From Plasmodium malariae (taxonomy: Eukaryota > Apicomplexa > Aconoidasida > Haemosporida > Plasmodiidae), in contig NC_041787.1 of assembly GCF_900090045.1 (NCBI RefSeq), forward strand, positions 2,004,001 through 2,068,000: a stretch of DNA of 64,000 nucleotides, in the 5' to 3' direction. A program made the position numbers and the translations under genes. The notes under the pieces are model-generated. The model saw nothing but the letters and a program-made list of their open reading frames with translations. It was not told the DNA's origin and searched no databases. Positions 12,052 to 22,476 of this stretch are shown in pieces; the first letter of the stretch is position 1; each line of letters begins with the position of its first letter.

Positions 12052-14382
12052 ATGACGGTAAAGGGGAAAATTTATTTTCTTTTTTTTAACAAAAGGTACT
12101 ATAACCCCCCCAGTAAAAGGAAATGGAGCAAGCAGAACGATAAATATAAAACAAGAAGACCATTAGCAGAAAATGTGAACGTGCACAAAATTAATATTAA
12201 GGGAGAGTACTGGAAACAGAAACATGTAAATAAACAGTTTGTAGTAGAAAATGGAAATACAGATATGATAAACGAGAGAACTAGTTTAAATTTTTTCGGT
12301 TATCCCAATATATCATTACATAGCAAATTAGGTGGTAGTTTATATATAGAACAGATGGATCACATAACATTATGTGTAATTATGAATAAATGTATAAAAG
12401 AAAATATAAGTGAGAGCTATATTTGGAAGAGTTTATTAAATAGGTGCACAAATATTGCTCATAAAATAAATGGAAATATTTTAAGTTATATTTTTAAATA
12501 TTCTTCTCAGTCTGATTATTATAATCATTATTTTTTTCTTACAATGCTTGGGAATATCTCAACGAATTTATATTCTTTTAATATAAAAAGTTGTTCAAAC
12601 ATATTGTACGCTATGAATCATAATTCTAATTTTTTCAATGAAGAAATTTATAATAAAATTATTCAGCATAGTTCATTGCTAATCTTGAATAGAAATGATA
12701 TTGATATTAATAATATTCTGTCTATAGTCAATTCTTTTTTTTGTTATTATAGAACTAATTCCAATGATAGTTCTAATTGTGCGCATATTTCTAAAAATAT
12801 AAATAACACATATTTATTATTTGATAGTATTGCGAAAACGTTTAGTAAGTACGATTTAGGTCTAAGTGAAATTGACCTTGTGTGTTCGTCTTTATTAGTC
12901 TTTTGCCTATTAGATAGAACAAATTTATTCTTTCAAGAAAGAAACAAAGATGTTATAAACAAATTATCAGGTTATCTAAATGATCATATAGAAAAATTAA
13001 ATATAAAACATATTTCTATTTTATGTTTCTCTAATTCGATTTTTAAATGTAGTAGACAACAATTAAGATGGAATTATATATTTCGAAAAATAGAAAAAGA
13101 TTGTCATTTGTTAGATAGTAACTACCTAGGTATTTTATTTTATTCATTAAAAGATAAATTAGTGAAGAGCAAACATATTTATAAAATTATTTATAATAAC
13201 GTTTTAAATGATATAAATGTAGCTTCCATGGACAGCATAGGTTTAGTAACATACACTTTTTTAAAATACAGCACTTTAAGAGAACCATATAATATCATCA
13301 CGAAACGGAATGGTCATAATGACAGTTTAGGAAAAGAAAAGGAAAGAAATAAAAAAAACGAAAATGTTGGTGGAAGCAATGAAGAGAACATAACAGGAAT
13401 TAATAACTGCACACAAGGGGTGGAAAATGTACAGGTAAAATTAAGCCACTCTTTTAACCTATTTAACGACTTTTTATATGGTAAGATAAAATATAATATA
13501 AGTAATTTTAGCATATTTCAAATATACTTAATTTTTAAAGGATTATATGAAACAAAGTTATGTAATGATAAAGTAGAGCAATTAAAAGCTCATTTTGTAA
13601 AAGAGATAAACAAAAAGATTTATTCTATACCTATATATTTATTGTCTTATTTTATGAAAATTATAACAGTTAATAGTATAAAAAATAATGAATTAATAAA
13701 ATCCTTAAAAGATGTTAGCATAATATATTTGATGGTTTATAAAAATATAAACATATATGATAGTGACTATAGAATTAATGAAAACTCTTCATTAATAGAA
13801 GAATATTATAACAGCATATGTAATGACGATAATAAGATAAAAAGTGATATAACCTTTATATATGATGAAAAAAAAAAGGAGGTAAATTATTTATCAGATA
13901 AATATTTAATAAACCCCCAAACATTTAAATTACAATTTAAATATTTAAATGAAAAGTTTGGAATACAAAAAGAACAAATTGAAAAAATATTCCAGCATTC
14001 TAAAAATTTTTTTTTTAATTATTACTTGAAAGAAAAACAGCTAGCCAATTTTTTTTATTTTTGCACATTAATGGACAAAAAAAATTCACTAGATTATTTT
14101 AATGAAATGAAAAAAATAACAGAACATAGAATAATACAGAGAGAATTGAAATTTAGTCCTAATAGTATTTTATACATTTTCAAAACATTAGATTATTTGG
14201 GAATGATTCAGGGAAAGAATAATTTTTTCAATTTACTTTTAAAACAGTTGTGTGATGGAATATTTTCCATTAATATTTTCACTTGTTGTGAGTTTCTCAC
14301 ATTATTTTATAAAAATAAAATTACGCATTATTATTTTTTAAAAAAGGCAAGCTATATAGTTAACATGAATAGGTACTACTAA
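12052..14382 (+). CDS. Helical-repeat (heptatricopeptide-like) protein, probably organellar
   Basis: A single-exon 776-residue protein. The N terminus (residues 1-40) is rich in Lys, Arg, Tyr and Phe with almost no acidic residues, as expected for a mitochondrial presequence. From about residue 175 to 410 there are degenerate repeats of 37-39 residues, each beginning with a hydrophobic helix: starts near 177 (IKSCSNILYA), 216 (DINNILSIV), 317 (NIKHISILCF), 355 (DSNYLGILFY) and 393 (MDSIGLVTY). The last three are exactly 38 apart. This is the spacing of heptatricopeptide (HPR/OPR-like) repeats found in apicomplexan organellar RNA-binding proteins, which often end in a RAP domain; I do not see a RAP domain here. 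A Lys/Asn-rich insert lies near 420-455. The gene converges on the first phosphatase gene. The specific RNA target is unknown; repeat class is inference from spacing. Confidence 0.75.
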   Translation: MTVKGKIYFLFFNKRYYNPPSKRKWSKQNDKYKTRRPLAENVNVHKINIKGEYWKQKHVNKQFVVENGNTDMINERTSLNFFGYPNISLHSKLGGSLYIEQMDHITLCVIMNKCIKENISESYIWKSLLNRCTNIAHKINGNILSYIFKYSSQSDYYNHYFFLTMLGNISTNLYSFNIKSCSNILYAMNHNSNFFNEEIYNKIIQHSSLLILNRNDIDINNILSIVNSFFCYYRTNSNDSSNCAHISKNINNTYLLFDSIAKTFSKYDLGLSEIDLVCSSLLVFCLLDRTNLFFQERNKDVINKLSGYLNDHIEKLNIKHISILCFSNSIFKCSRQQLRWNYIFRKIEKDCHLLDSNYLGILFYSLKDKLVKSKHIYKIIYNNVLNDINVASMDSIGLVTYTFLKYSTLREPYNIITKRNGHNDSLGKEKERNKKNENVGGSNEENITGINNCTQGVENVQVKLSHSFNLFNDFLYGKIKYNISNFSIFQIYLIFKGLYETKLCNDKVEQLKAHFVKEINKKIYSIPIYLLSYFMKIITVNSIKNNELIKSLKDVSIIYLMVYKNINIYDSDYRINENSSLIEEYYNSICNDDNKIKSDITFIYDEKKKEVNYLSDKYLINPQTFKLQFKYLNEKFGIQKEQIEKIFQHSKNFFFNYYLKEKQLANFFYFCTLMDKKNSLDYFNEMKKITEHRIIQRELKFSPNSILYIFKTLDYLGMIQGKNNFFNLLLKQLCDGIFSINIFTCCEFLTLFYKNKITHYYFLKKASYIVNMNRYY

Positions 14383-14384
14383 AA

Positions 14385-14418
<34 letters not shown>

Positions 14419-15393
14419 GTGGCATGAACGTGCACAGATTTACCTTTACACCATATATATTATTATGTATGTATATGTAAAAAGACATATATAATAAATA
14501 ATCAAATCACTGTGCACACTAATAATGTGCACATATGAATACTACATGAAATAATGAATATACTCGTGCGCATGTATGTATGCACACAAACATCACTAGG
14601 CACAAATAGGGTATATTGACGTACAACAAAGTGTGTACGTGTAGGTGTATGTAAATGTGAATTAAAATGAATATGTTTGTAATTGTTCAAGTAGCTGTGT
14701 ATATAGTGTATATGTAATGTGTATGTAATGTATATGTACATATATACATATGCAGAACAAAAATAAAATTTTATTTTTGTAGGTACGATTTAAGTAAACA
14801 TTCACTAATAAGCATTAAAAGCATGATTTTTGAATTAAAGAATTTGCTTTAAAAAAAAAAAAAATATTACAAGATTAAAAGATTATAATACAAGATTGGA
14901 AGTTTATAATACAAGATTGGAAGTTTATAAATTTTTTAGGGGGAAGCAGGGAAAATAATATTTTTAATTTCTCATATTATTTAACATAAAAATATAACAC
15001 GTGCTCCACATATGTCATTGTTTTTATCCTTGTTCTCCTTCCTTGCTAAAGGTTTTTGCTTTTGTATACACGCGAAAATGCTTGAGATAATGTTATTACA
15101 GGTATATCAGATGTGCACTTGTTCATTTCATTTTTTCTTAATTTTGATATATATATTTTTTTTTCTTTTCTGTTCGTTTAATCCCTTTTACTTATGTAGT
15201 AATTCAAGACATCATTTGATCAATACTTATTATTTACTTCCTTTATTCTTAGTCTGTAATCTTTGCATTTTCGCGTTTCTTTTTCTTCGCTTTGGTGTTT
15301 TTCAATTTGTTTTTTTTCATCTTCTTTCCTCTTTTACTTCCTCTTTCTTTCCTTCTTTCTCTTTCGCATTCTCTTCCTCCCGTTTTTTCCCTT
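14383..15393. other. Convergent intergenic region with pyrimidine-rich 3' flank
   Basis: This is the shared 3' region of the helical-repeat gene and the first phosphatase gene. It starts with a short (TA)n tract (14386-14408). From about 15270 to 15393 the plus strand is strongly CT-rich with many CTTTC/CTTCC units, making open frames on both strands that are not considered genes. Confidence 0.7.
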
Positions 15394-17904
15394 TCAGTCC
15401 TTGTTATACACTTTTTGCTCGAAACCTTTGTACACAACCTGAATACTGTCCTTATCGATTTCGTACTTTTGCGTATTATCCTCTTCATATTTATAAATAC
15501 TGAAAACTACTACACTAGCATTTTTCATTTTGCGATTTTTTGCCGTGTGTGGATAGTTCAAGAATATTTTAAAGAAGTTTAGAAACCATAAACTATGACC
15601 GAAAATAATGAAAATATCATTCTCATTATTAAATATATATGACAAGGTATCTAAGAATCTATTTTGGGAATAATTTCTTCTTAGTTTTACATTTTCATCA
15701 ATTAAATCAACTATATCTTTATGCAAAAACTTTTTAACATTAGCAATATCAAATTTTTCATAAAAATTATATAATGGAATTGAATCAGGATTTCTGCTAA
15801 TTTCTTGCAAAGAATTTAGAACATTAATAGGTTCATCATATTTATTTATTCTTTTATGAAATGAAATTAGGCAACTTGATAAAGCTCTTCTTAAATCTGA
15901 GCATAACAATACACTCTTATATTTTGCGTTATTCAAAATATCTATATGATCTTGTACATTCATTTTCTTTATATCTTCATGATTGTATTTTTCCGTTCGT
16001 TCTTTTTCGTTAACTGCACATTTTATGGAACTTTCATTTTCTACATCATTTGAATTTTCTGTGCAGATGTTATTATTATCCCCCTTCGTTGGAATTTCAT
16101 TACTTGTGTTACTACTCCTATTCGTATTTCTTCTCTCTATTCTATGTTTTCTTTGCTGTGAATTTTCATCTTTTTTATTATACTTTTTATTACATTTATT
16201 ATTATAACTAGCATTACATTTTACATTGGGTAATTCTATCATAATCATATCCCCATCATCACAATCGGTATTCATATAACTATCACCATCAGTTGATAAT
16301 GCATCATATGTATTAGGTACAGAGGATGTATCACGGTCTCTATTATAACGTATTTTTCCAACAAGACCTCTATAATTAGTTCTATCAACACGGCCTCTAC
16401 TACATTTCATTCTTGAACCACCTTCTCTATATTTTGTTCTTGTATCATCTACTCTACAATTTGTATCTTCTTTATTCATTTCTTTATTTAAGCCTTCTTC
16501 ATCCATTTCATGGTTTGTGTATTCTTCATCCATTTCACTATTTGTCTCTTCTTCATCCATTTCACTATTTGTCTCTTCTTCATCCATTTCACTATTTATA
16601 TCTTCTTCATCCATTTCACTATTTATATCTTCTTCATCCACATCACTGTCCGAGTCCTCTTCATCCATTTCACTATATGTGTCTTCTTCATCCACCTTAC
16701 TGTTGGTACCTTCTTCTTTATCCACTTTTTCCCCGTTTATTGTGCTTTCTTTTTGTGCCTCTCTATATTTTTCTGTGTTATTATTCCTAACCCTATTTAT
16801 AGCACCATCACCCCTATCACGTGTTCTTACTGCTCCTTCAAGATACGCCTCTTCTTCATCTGTGGATGTGTTACTATCCTCTTTAGCATAAGTGGAAGGG
16901 TTACTAGGATCTACATTCCTTGCAACATTTTCCAAATATTTCATTTGTTTCAATTGTTTCAGTTGTTTCAATTGTTTCAGTTGTTTCAATTGTTTCAATT
17001 GTTTCAATTGTTTCAATTGTTTCAGTTGTTTAAAATGTTTCAATTGTTTAAAATGTTTCAATTGTTTCAATTGTTTCAATTGTTTCAATTGTTTCAATAG
17101 TTTCAACTTCTTCATTTTTTTCATGTGTTTTATCTGTTTTGAATTGCACAACAGATTATCATTTGAATTTCTGTTAATATCTCCACTTAAAAAATTTGAT
17201 AGTTCAACTGATTGTTTTATTCCGCTTTTACTTAAAGGGGAATCTATTAGTCCTGACCTTTTACTAAATAGAAATATGATTTCATGTAAGAATACTAATA
17301 ATATATTTAATAAATTTTTTGTTGTTAATCTCCTATTAAAAACACTATTCCATATTGATTCACTATGTCTTATAAAATATATGGTTTTTATTTGTACATT
17401 TTTTCTATTATTATTTTTATCTATGCTGTTATTTACATCATTTTTATTTTCATTTTCATTTTCATCATTATCATTATCAACATTATCATCATTTTCATAA
17501 TAATTATTTCGGTCGGCTAATTTTTTTTTTCTTTTTCTTCTTTTTTTGGGGATTGTGGAGGATATTTCAATATGCTTAATTTTATTATATAACAAATATC
17601 GTTTTAAACAACATAATGCTAATTTTAATTTTATAACTGAATTATCTACTGCTGAAACCATGATATCTGTTAATATAGAAAATTGCAATAATTGTCCCTT
17701 AATTCGTGCTATATTGGTACTACTATTATTTTCGTTATTAATTCTCTTCCTATATTTTTCTAATCTTAACTTAAACGTACTTAAATAGTCATTTATAACA
17801 TTAAAAAATAAAAGAAAAACGAAAGATGAGAACAACACTGGAACAATACTAACGCTCAACTTTCTTAGGACCCTCTTTTGTAAAACATGATTATCTATAA
17901 GAAA
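15394..17904 (-). CDS. Histidine-phosphatase (PGM-like) membrane protein, paralogue 1; 5' end unresolved
   Basis: The frame encodes at least 820 residues. A hydrophobic N-terminal segment ([13 protein letters not shown]) looks like a signal anchor. The branch-1 histidine phosphatase signature follows: [11 protein letters not shown] (about 158-168, phospho-acceptor His), [34 protein letters not shown] (likely acid/base Glu) and FIIFGHSLW (second catalytic His near 755). The fold is split by a roughly 430-residue insert of LKQ repeats and [13 protein letters not shown] acidic repeats. The substrate is unknown; nothing shows it is a glycolytic mutase. No in-frame ATG lies before the anchor: the frame is open to 17904, and the nearest ATG (17888) is one base out of frame. 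Either a base is missing in the TTTT run at 17885-17882, or an upstream exon joins at the acceptor-like TTTCTTATAG. Paralogous with 19961-21736, same strand. Confidence 0.8.
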   Translation of the reverse strand, partial: FLIDNHVLQKRVLRKLSVSIVPVLFSSFVFLLFFNVINDYLSTFKLRLEKYRKRINNENNSSTNIARIKGQLLQFSILTDIMVSAVDNSVIKLKLALCCLKRYLLYNKIKHIEISSTIPKKRRKRKKKLADRNNYYENDDNVDNDNDENENENKNDVNNSIDKNNNRKNVQIKTIYFIRHSESIWNSVFNRRLTTKNLLNILLVFLHEIIFLFSKRSGLIDSPLSKSGIKQSVELSNFLSGDINRNSNDNLLCNSKQIKHMKKMKKLKLLKQLKQLKQLKQLKHFKQLKHFKQLKQLKQLKQLKQLKQLKQLKQLKQLKQMKYLENVARNVDPSNPSTYAKEDSNTSTDEEEAYLEGAVRTRDRGDGAINRVRNNNTEKYREAQKESTINGEKVDKEEGTNSKVDEEDTYSEMDEEDSDSDVDEEDINSEMDEEDINSEMDEEETNSEMDEEETNSEMDEEYTNHEMDEEGLNKEMNKEDTNCRVDDTRTKYREGGSRMKCSRGRVDRTNYRGLVGKIRYNRDRDTSSVPNTYDALSTDGDSYMNTDCDDGDMIMIELPNVKCNASYNNKCNKKYNKKDENSQQRKHRIERRNTNRSSNTSNEIPTKGDNNNICTENSNDVENESSIKCAVNEKERTEKYNHEDIKKMNVQDHIDILNNAKYKSVLLCSDLRRALSSCLISFHKRINKYDEPINVLNSLQEISRNPDSIPLYNFYEKFDIANVKKFLHKDIVDLIDENVKLRRNYSQNRFLDTLSYIFNNENDIFIIFGHSLWFLNFFKIFLNYPHTAKNRKMKNASVVVFSIYKYEEDNTQKYEIDKDSIQVVYKGFEQKVYNKD
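16497..16690 (-). repeat. In-frame acidic repeat (EMDEEDINS type) in phosphatase paralogue 1
   Basis: About nine units of 30 or 21 bp encode Met-Asp-Glu-Glu-x-x-Asn-Ser-Glu-like decapeptides within the insert between the catalytic motifs. Length divisible by three keeps the frame. Confidence 0.88.
16942..17106 (-). repeat. In-frame LKQ/LKH repeat in phosphatase paralogue 1
   Basis: A 9-bp unit (TTTCAATTG on the plus strand) repeats about 17 times and encodes Leu-Lys-Gln with LKHFKQ variants. It forms a strongly basic stretch just upstream, in the protein, of the acidic repeat. Plus-strand frames rich in Cys/Phe/Asn are its shadow. Confidence 0.9.
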
Positions 17905-18101
17905 CTATCTTTTCTTTCTGTTATACAAAAAAAGTTTGCTTTTCTCTATTTACAATAATACCGCTTATCTGCTTCATAAGCACGTATATATATCTACGTA
18001 CATATATCTATATCCGCATATATATATATACATATACATGTACGTGCAACAAATTTATATACGTATATGTGTACATATAGATGCAGTTATAAATATACAC
18101 T

Positions 18102-18160
<59 letters not shown>

Positions 18161-18283
18161 ATAGGATGATGAAAAAGTTTATATTTCTTCTTTTCTTTTT
18201 AAGCTACAAAATACTGTAATAAAACGTCTCTTTTAAAAAATGAAAAAAAGTAACTACAACAAAGTATAAATACATAAGTATAG

Positions 18284-18333
<50 letters not shown>
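18102..18333. repeat. Two (TA)n microsatellites
   Basis: Two uninterrupted TA tracts, about 55 bp (ending near 18156) and about 50 bp (ending near 18333), separated by about 130 bp of unique AT-rich sequence. Confidence 0.92.
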
Positions 18334-18337
<4 letters not shown>

Positions 18338-19261
18338 GCATTACTTCAACGAACTTGAGCATGTAATTACCGAGGTTAGATTAGATTTTCATATGGATAT
18401 TCATAACATATAAGTATATGTATATCTATCTATCTATATATATATATATATCTACCTTTTTATGTTTTATGCATATATAACATATTAAAAAAAAAATTAA
18501 AATAATAGTTAACAGAAAAAAATCTAAAAAAAAAAATTTTTTATTTAAAAAAGCACAATAAAATAAAAATTTCTATAGGTTCACATATATATATATGCTA
18601 TAAAACACGATGGAAAAATAAATGTATAAATATTTAAATATATGTGTTCTTTTTTATATATACTTACTGTATCTTATATTATATATATATACGCATAAAA
18701 TAAATAATATTAAATGTACATATAAAAGATAGGTACATAATGTATACAATTTATCACAGCATATGGTATAATATATATTATACATTAAAATACAAGGCAG
18801 TATATAATTTAATGTAATAATAAAAACTGATATTAAATAATGATTTATTATAAAATATAGCAGAATATATATATCAGAATATTATATATAGTACAAAATA
18901 AAACAAAAGGGTTTGTAATGTATATATAATATTATATAGTATTATTTTTTATATAATTTAATAGTCTAAAAAAAATTCAAAAAAAAATAAAATAAAATAC
19001 ATGCGAGCTAAAATAAGAAAGTATGTACATGATATATACTATAAGTATTGGAACTAATCAAAAAAAAAAAAAAAAAAAAAAAAAGATACAAGAAAAATTG
19101 TTAAAATATACTTTCCTATTTTCAGTTACAACTTTTTTTTTTTTTCATTTTATTTAATTTTTTTACGTTTTTACCTTTTCTAAGTAAATCGTTTTGTGTT
19201 ATTGTTTTTATTTACATATAATTTAAAAGTAGAAATTTACGGTTTTATTTTATCGCATTAT

Positions 19262-19590
19262 TACTGCTGTTATATTACATCTGTTATATCTCTTCTGTTA
19301 TGTTACAGCTGTTATATCTCTTTTGTTATATTACAGCTGTTATATCTCTTCTGTTTTATTACAGCTGTTATATCTCTTCTGTTTTGTTACAATTGTTATA
19401 TCTCTTCAGGTATATTACAGCTGTTATATCTCTTCTGTTATGTTACAGCTGTTATATCTCTTTTGTTATATTACAGCTGTTATATCTCTTCTGTTTTGTT
19501 ACATCTGTTATACCTCTTCTGTTATGTTACAACTGTTATACCTCTTCTGTTATGTTACAGCTGCTATATCACTGTCGTTATAACACTGCT
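19262..19590. repeat. 14/28-bp tandem repeat array with splice-acceptor-like units
   Basis: About eleven copies of a 28-bp unit made of two related 14-bp halves, CTGTTATATCTCTT and CTGTTATGTTACAG, with point variants. Since 28 is not divisible by three, all three plus-strand frames stay open and give similar Tyr/Cys/Ile/Ser-rich peptides, so none is considered coding. Each unit carries a pyrimidine-rich stretch ending in TTACAG. Confidence 0.92.
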
Positions 19591-19960
19591 GTTATTTATG
19601 AACATATATTTTGGCGGTTCATCATTATGTACTGATTGCACTACATTATTTATATACTACTTTAACTTTAAAATAGAAAAATCGTATTAAGAAATTTTTT
19701 TTTACGTTTGCGGGTTTTTCATTCTTCGTAGCTTTTTTCCCCTATTTTGCAAATCGTATTTTTTTTTTTTTTTTTCATTTATTTTTTCGTAGTTTTGTTT
19801 TTTATTTTTTATTTTAAATTTTGTATTATTTTTGTAGTTTTGTTTTTTGTTTTTTGTTTTTTGTTTTTTATTTTTTCGTATTTTTGTTTTGTTTTTTGTT
19901 TTTTATTATATTAGTTGTTTTTTATTTTTCAATTCATCACCTGATCCCTCTCTCCTGTGG

Positions 19961-21736
19961 CTATTCGATCTTGTTATGCTCATTCTCAATCAAACCCTTA
20001 TATAACACCCGAACGCTGTCCTTTTCAATTTCATACTTCACTTCATTATCTTCTTTATATTTTAACATATTAAAAACAACAACACCTGAGTTTTGCATTT
20101 TGTGCGTTTTTACCTTATGTGCTTGTTTTAGGAAATAATTAAAAAAAAGACGAAACCATAAACTATGTCCAAATATAATGAAAATATTATTATTATTATT
20201 AAATATATACGTTAATGTATCTAAAAATTTATTATGTGAAGATGAGGAATAAGGGGGTGGTTTTGCAATTTTAATATTTTTTTTAAATAATTCTTCCACA
20301 TCTTTGTGTAAGAAATTTTCAATATCAGTACTTATATAATTATTATTATGAAAATCAAATAAAGAAACACAATCTGGATTACCACTGATTTCTTGCAAAG
20401 AATTTAATACATGAATTTGTTCATTATATTTATTTATTCTATTATAAAAAGAAATAAAACAGCTAGATATAGCTCTTCTTAAATCAGAACATAAAATAGT
20501 GCTTTTGTATTTTGGACTTCTATTAAGAATATCAACATGTTCTTTTAGACTCATATTACCAATATTTGCTTGATTTTGTTTATTTCCTTTTTCATCTTCA
20601 CTTTCATAATTATACATAACGTTATCATTCCTGTTCCTGCTATTTATGTTATCGGCAATACTTTCCCCATTTTTTTTCCTTTGCATAACTGTATTTCGTT
20701 TACAACTATTCATATTGTTAATATCATTACCAAGATGTTCATCATATCCGCTATGAAGATCACTATCATTATATTGGGCATTGTCATTATAGTGTGTATT
20801 GTCATTATATTGGGCATTGTCATTATAGTTAGTATTATCATTATAACGAGTATTATCATTATAGTGAGGATTACCATTATAGTGAGGATTACCATTATAG
20901 TGAGGATTACCATTATAGTGAGGATTACCATTATGGTGAGGATTACCATTATAATGAATACTTTCATCATTATTCTTTGCTCTTCTGTTGCTCGTGCGGG
21001 TATCGCCCCACTTCCACATTTCATTCAACTCAATAACTTGATGTGGGTCACTCTTCATCTGATCATCTACTTTACTGAATTTGTTCATAGGTATATCACA
21101 AAAATTATTTTCATTATTAGCATTTTTTTCTTGCTGCAAAAAATTTGACAGTTCAATGGACTGCACGACACCATTATTACTTAAGGGGGAATCTACTAAA
21201 ACTGATTTCTTACTAAAGAAGAAAAATATCTCATACATTAATACTAGGATAAGATTTGCAAAAGTTTTCATCGAAAATTTTTTGTTAACTACGTTATTCC
21301 ATACTGATTCACTGTGCCTTATAAAATAAATGGTTTTCACCTGAACATTCTCTTTTCTCTTTTCCACCTTTTTGTTTTTACTGATACCACTATTGACACT
21401 GCTCGTGTTGTAAGCATCGATAGTACTCTTCATATTGTTTTTATCCTCCTGTTCGATGTTCGAATAACCGATATAATTATATTTATTAAAAAACAAGTAC
21501 CTCTTTAAGCAATGAAAGAATATCATAATTTTTGTAAAAAAGTTGACTAATGATACAACCATAATATCTTTTAGTATATGAACATGTAAAAACACCTGCA
21601 CGAGTCTTTTATCATCACTTATATCTTTTTTTTTTATTTTCTCTTTTCTTGAATTAAAAGTGTAAATATACTCATACACTACATTCGTGATAAACAAAAT
21701 GAACAAAAACCCCAGAAAAAATACGTGTACCTGCAT
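19961..21736 (-). CDS. Histidine-phosphatase (PGM-like) membrane protein, paralogue 2
   Basis: A 591-residue single-exon protein starting at a good ATG (21736). An N-terminal hydrophobic segment (about 5-19) looks like a signal anchor, and a second lies near 160-176. The catalytic signature of branch-1 histidine phosphatases is complete: [11 protein letters not shown] with R140 and H141, DSPLSNNGVVQS (182-193), CSDLRRAISS (around R420), LQEISGNPD (E449) and FIIFGHSLW (H524). Between the second and third motifs lies a roughly 200-residue Asn-rich insert with an NGNPHY repeat. Similarity to paralogue 1 runs from the anchor to the C terminus (for example YEIEKDSVRVLYKG against [14 protein letters not shown]), with unrelated inserts. 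This points to an old tandem duplication. Topology and substrate are unknown; a luminal or surface phosphatase or an ER/Golgi enzyme are both possible. Confidence 0.88.
   Translation of the reverse strand: MQVHVFFLGFLFILFITNVVYEYIYTFNSRKEKIKKKDISDDKRLVQVFLHVHILKDIMVVSLVNFFTKIMIFFHCLKRYLFFNKYNYIGYSNIEQEDKNNMKSTIDAYNTSSVNSGISKNKKVEKRKENVQVKTIYFIRHSESVWNNVVNKKFSMKTFANLILVLMYEIFFFFSKKSVLVDSPLSNNGVVQSIELSNFLQQEKNANNENNFCDIPMNKFSKVDDQMKSDPHQVIELNEMWKWGDTRTSNRRAKNNDESIHYNGNPHHNGNPHYNGNPHYNGNPHYNGNPHYNDNTRYNDNTNYNDNAQYNDNTHYNDNAQYNDSDLHSGYDEHLGNDINNMNSCKRNTVMQRKKNGESIADNINSRNRNDNVMYNYESEDEKGNKQNQANIGNMSLKEHVDILNRSPKYKSTILCSDLRRAISSCFISFYNRINKYNEQIHVLNSLQEISGNPDCVSLFDFHNNNYISTDIENFLHKDVEELFKKNIKIAKPPPYSSSSHNKFLDTLTYIFNNNNNIFIIFGHSLWFRLFFNYFLKQAHKVKTHKMQNSGVVVFNMLKYKEDNEVKYEIEKDSVRVLYKGLIENEHNKIE
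20768..20960 (-). repeat. In-frame HYNGNP/HYNDN repeat in phosphatase paralogue 2
   Basis: Eighteen-bp units encode His-Tyr-Asn-Gly-Asn-Pro about six times, followed by Asn-Tyr-Asn-Asp-Asn-x variants. The array lies in the insert that splits the phosphatase fold, at the same place as the different repeats of paralogue 1. Confidence 0.88.
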
Positions 21737-21764
21737 TTTGTCACTCTATATAAGTATATTATAT

Positions 21765-21831
21765 ATAAATAAATATAAATATATAAATAAATATAAATAT
21801 ATAAATAAATATAAATATATAAATAAATATA

Positions 21832-21904
<73 letters not shown>
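21765..21904. repeat. AT-only repeat block ending in long (TA)n
   Basis: AATATAAATATATAAATA-like units pass into about 65 bp of pure TA. It sits within 170 bp upstream of the start codon of phosphatase paralogue 2. Confidence 0.92.
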
Positions 21905-21912
<8 letters not shown>

Positions 21913-22410
21913 TATATACATATATATTACTATTATTAATTACATTCGGGCTAACACACAGTCAATGAGGTGATATAACTTAGGAATTCGTGACACTAAT
22001 AATAGTAGCAGTAGCGGTAATGATAGCAGTAATAGTAGTAATACGTATTTCACATAATTGTGTCCTTACAAAAATTATGCATTTACTCTCTTTCTTATTA
22101 GATTTTTAAGGTTAATTTTTGAACTAGCAAAACAATGAATATATAAAAGAATAATAGAAATTCATTATTCTTATTATAATGTGTGAAATGCTTAAGAAAG
22201 GTACATGTAATACCAAAAAAAAAAAAAAAAATAAAAAAATTGAAAAAGAAATAAAAAAGAAACGAAAGAAGGAAATAAACAAAGGAAAAAAATTAAAAAA
22301 AAAAAAAATACAAATTACTCGGAAAGGGAACTAAGGTAATCACTCTAAGCGTGGAGACTATAAAACGTACTATATTTTATGTAATTAAAAATGGTAGTTG
22401 ATAAGTGCAG

Positions 22411-22476
22411 CATGTGCATATATGTAAACATACATGTGCATATATGTAAACATACATGTGCATATATGTAAACATA
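22411..22476. repeat. 22-bp tandem repeat, 3 perfect copies
   Basis: Three identical head-to-tail copies of a 22-bp unit beginning CATGTGCATATATG, followed by a partial variant and a short TA run. Intergenic. Confidence 0.9.

Larger units (their letters stand above)
17905..19960. other. Intergenic region between the two phosphatase paralogues
   Basis: About 2 kb with no gene recognised. It should contain the 3' UTR of paralogue 2 and the promoter of paralogue 1. It holds two long (TA)n tracts (about 18102-18156 and 18283-18333), a poly-A run near 19060-19084, the 28-bp repeat array at 19262-19590, and TTTTTTG-type repeats near 19826-19910. Confidence 0.7.

Noticed and set aside
16413..17500. 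Plus-strand frames rich in Phe, Ser, Cys and Leu opposite the first phosphatase
   Set aside because: Antisense shadows of in-frame coding repeats; the minus strand carries the catalytic motifs.
19196..19690. Three overlapping plus-strand frames of Tyr/Cys/Ile/Ser repeats
   Set aside because: A 28-bp repeat is open in all three frames, so openness is not evidence of coding.
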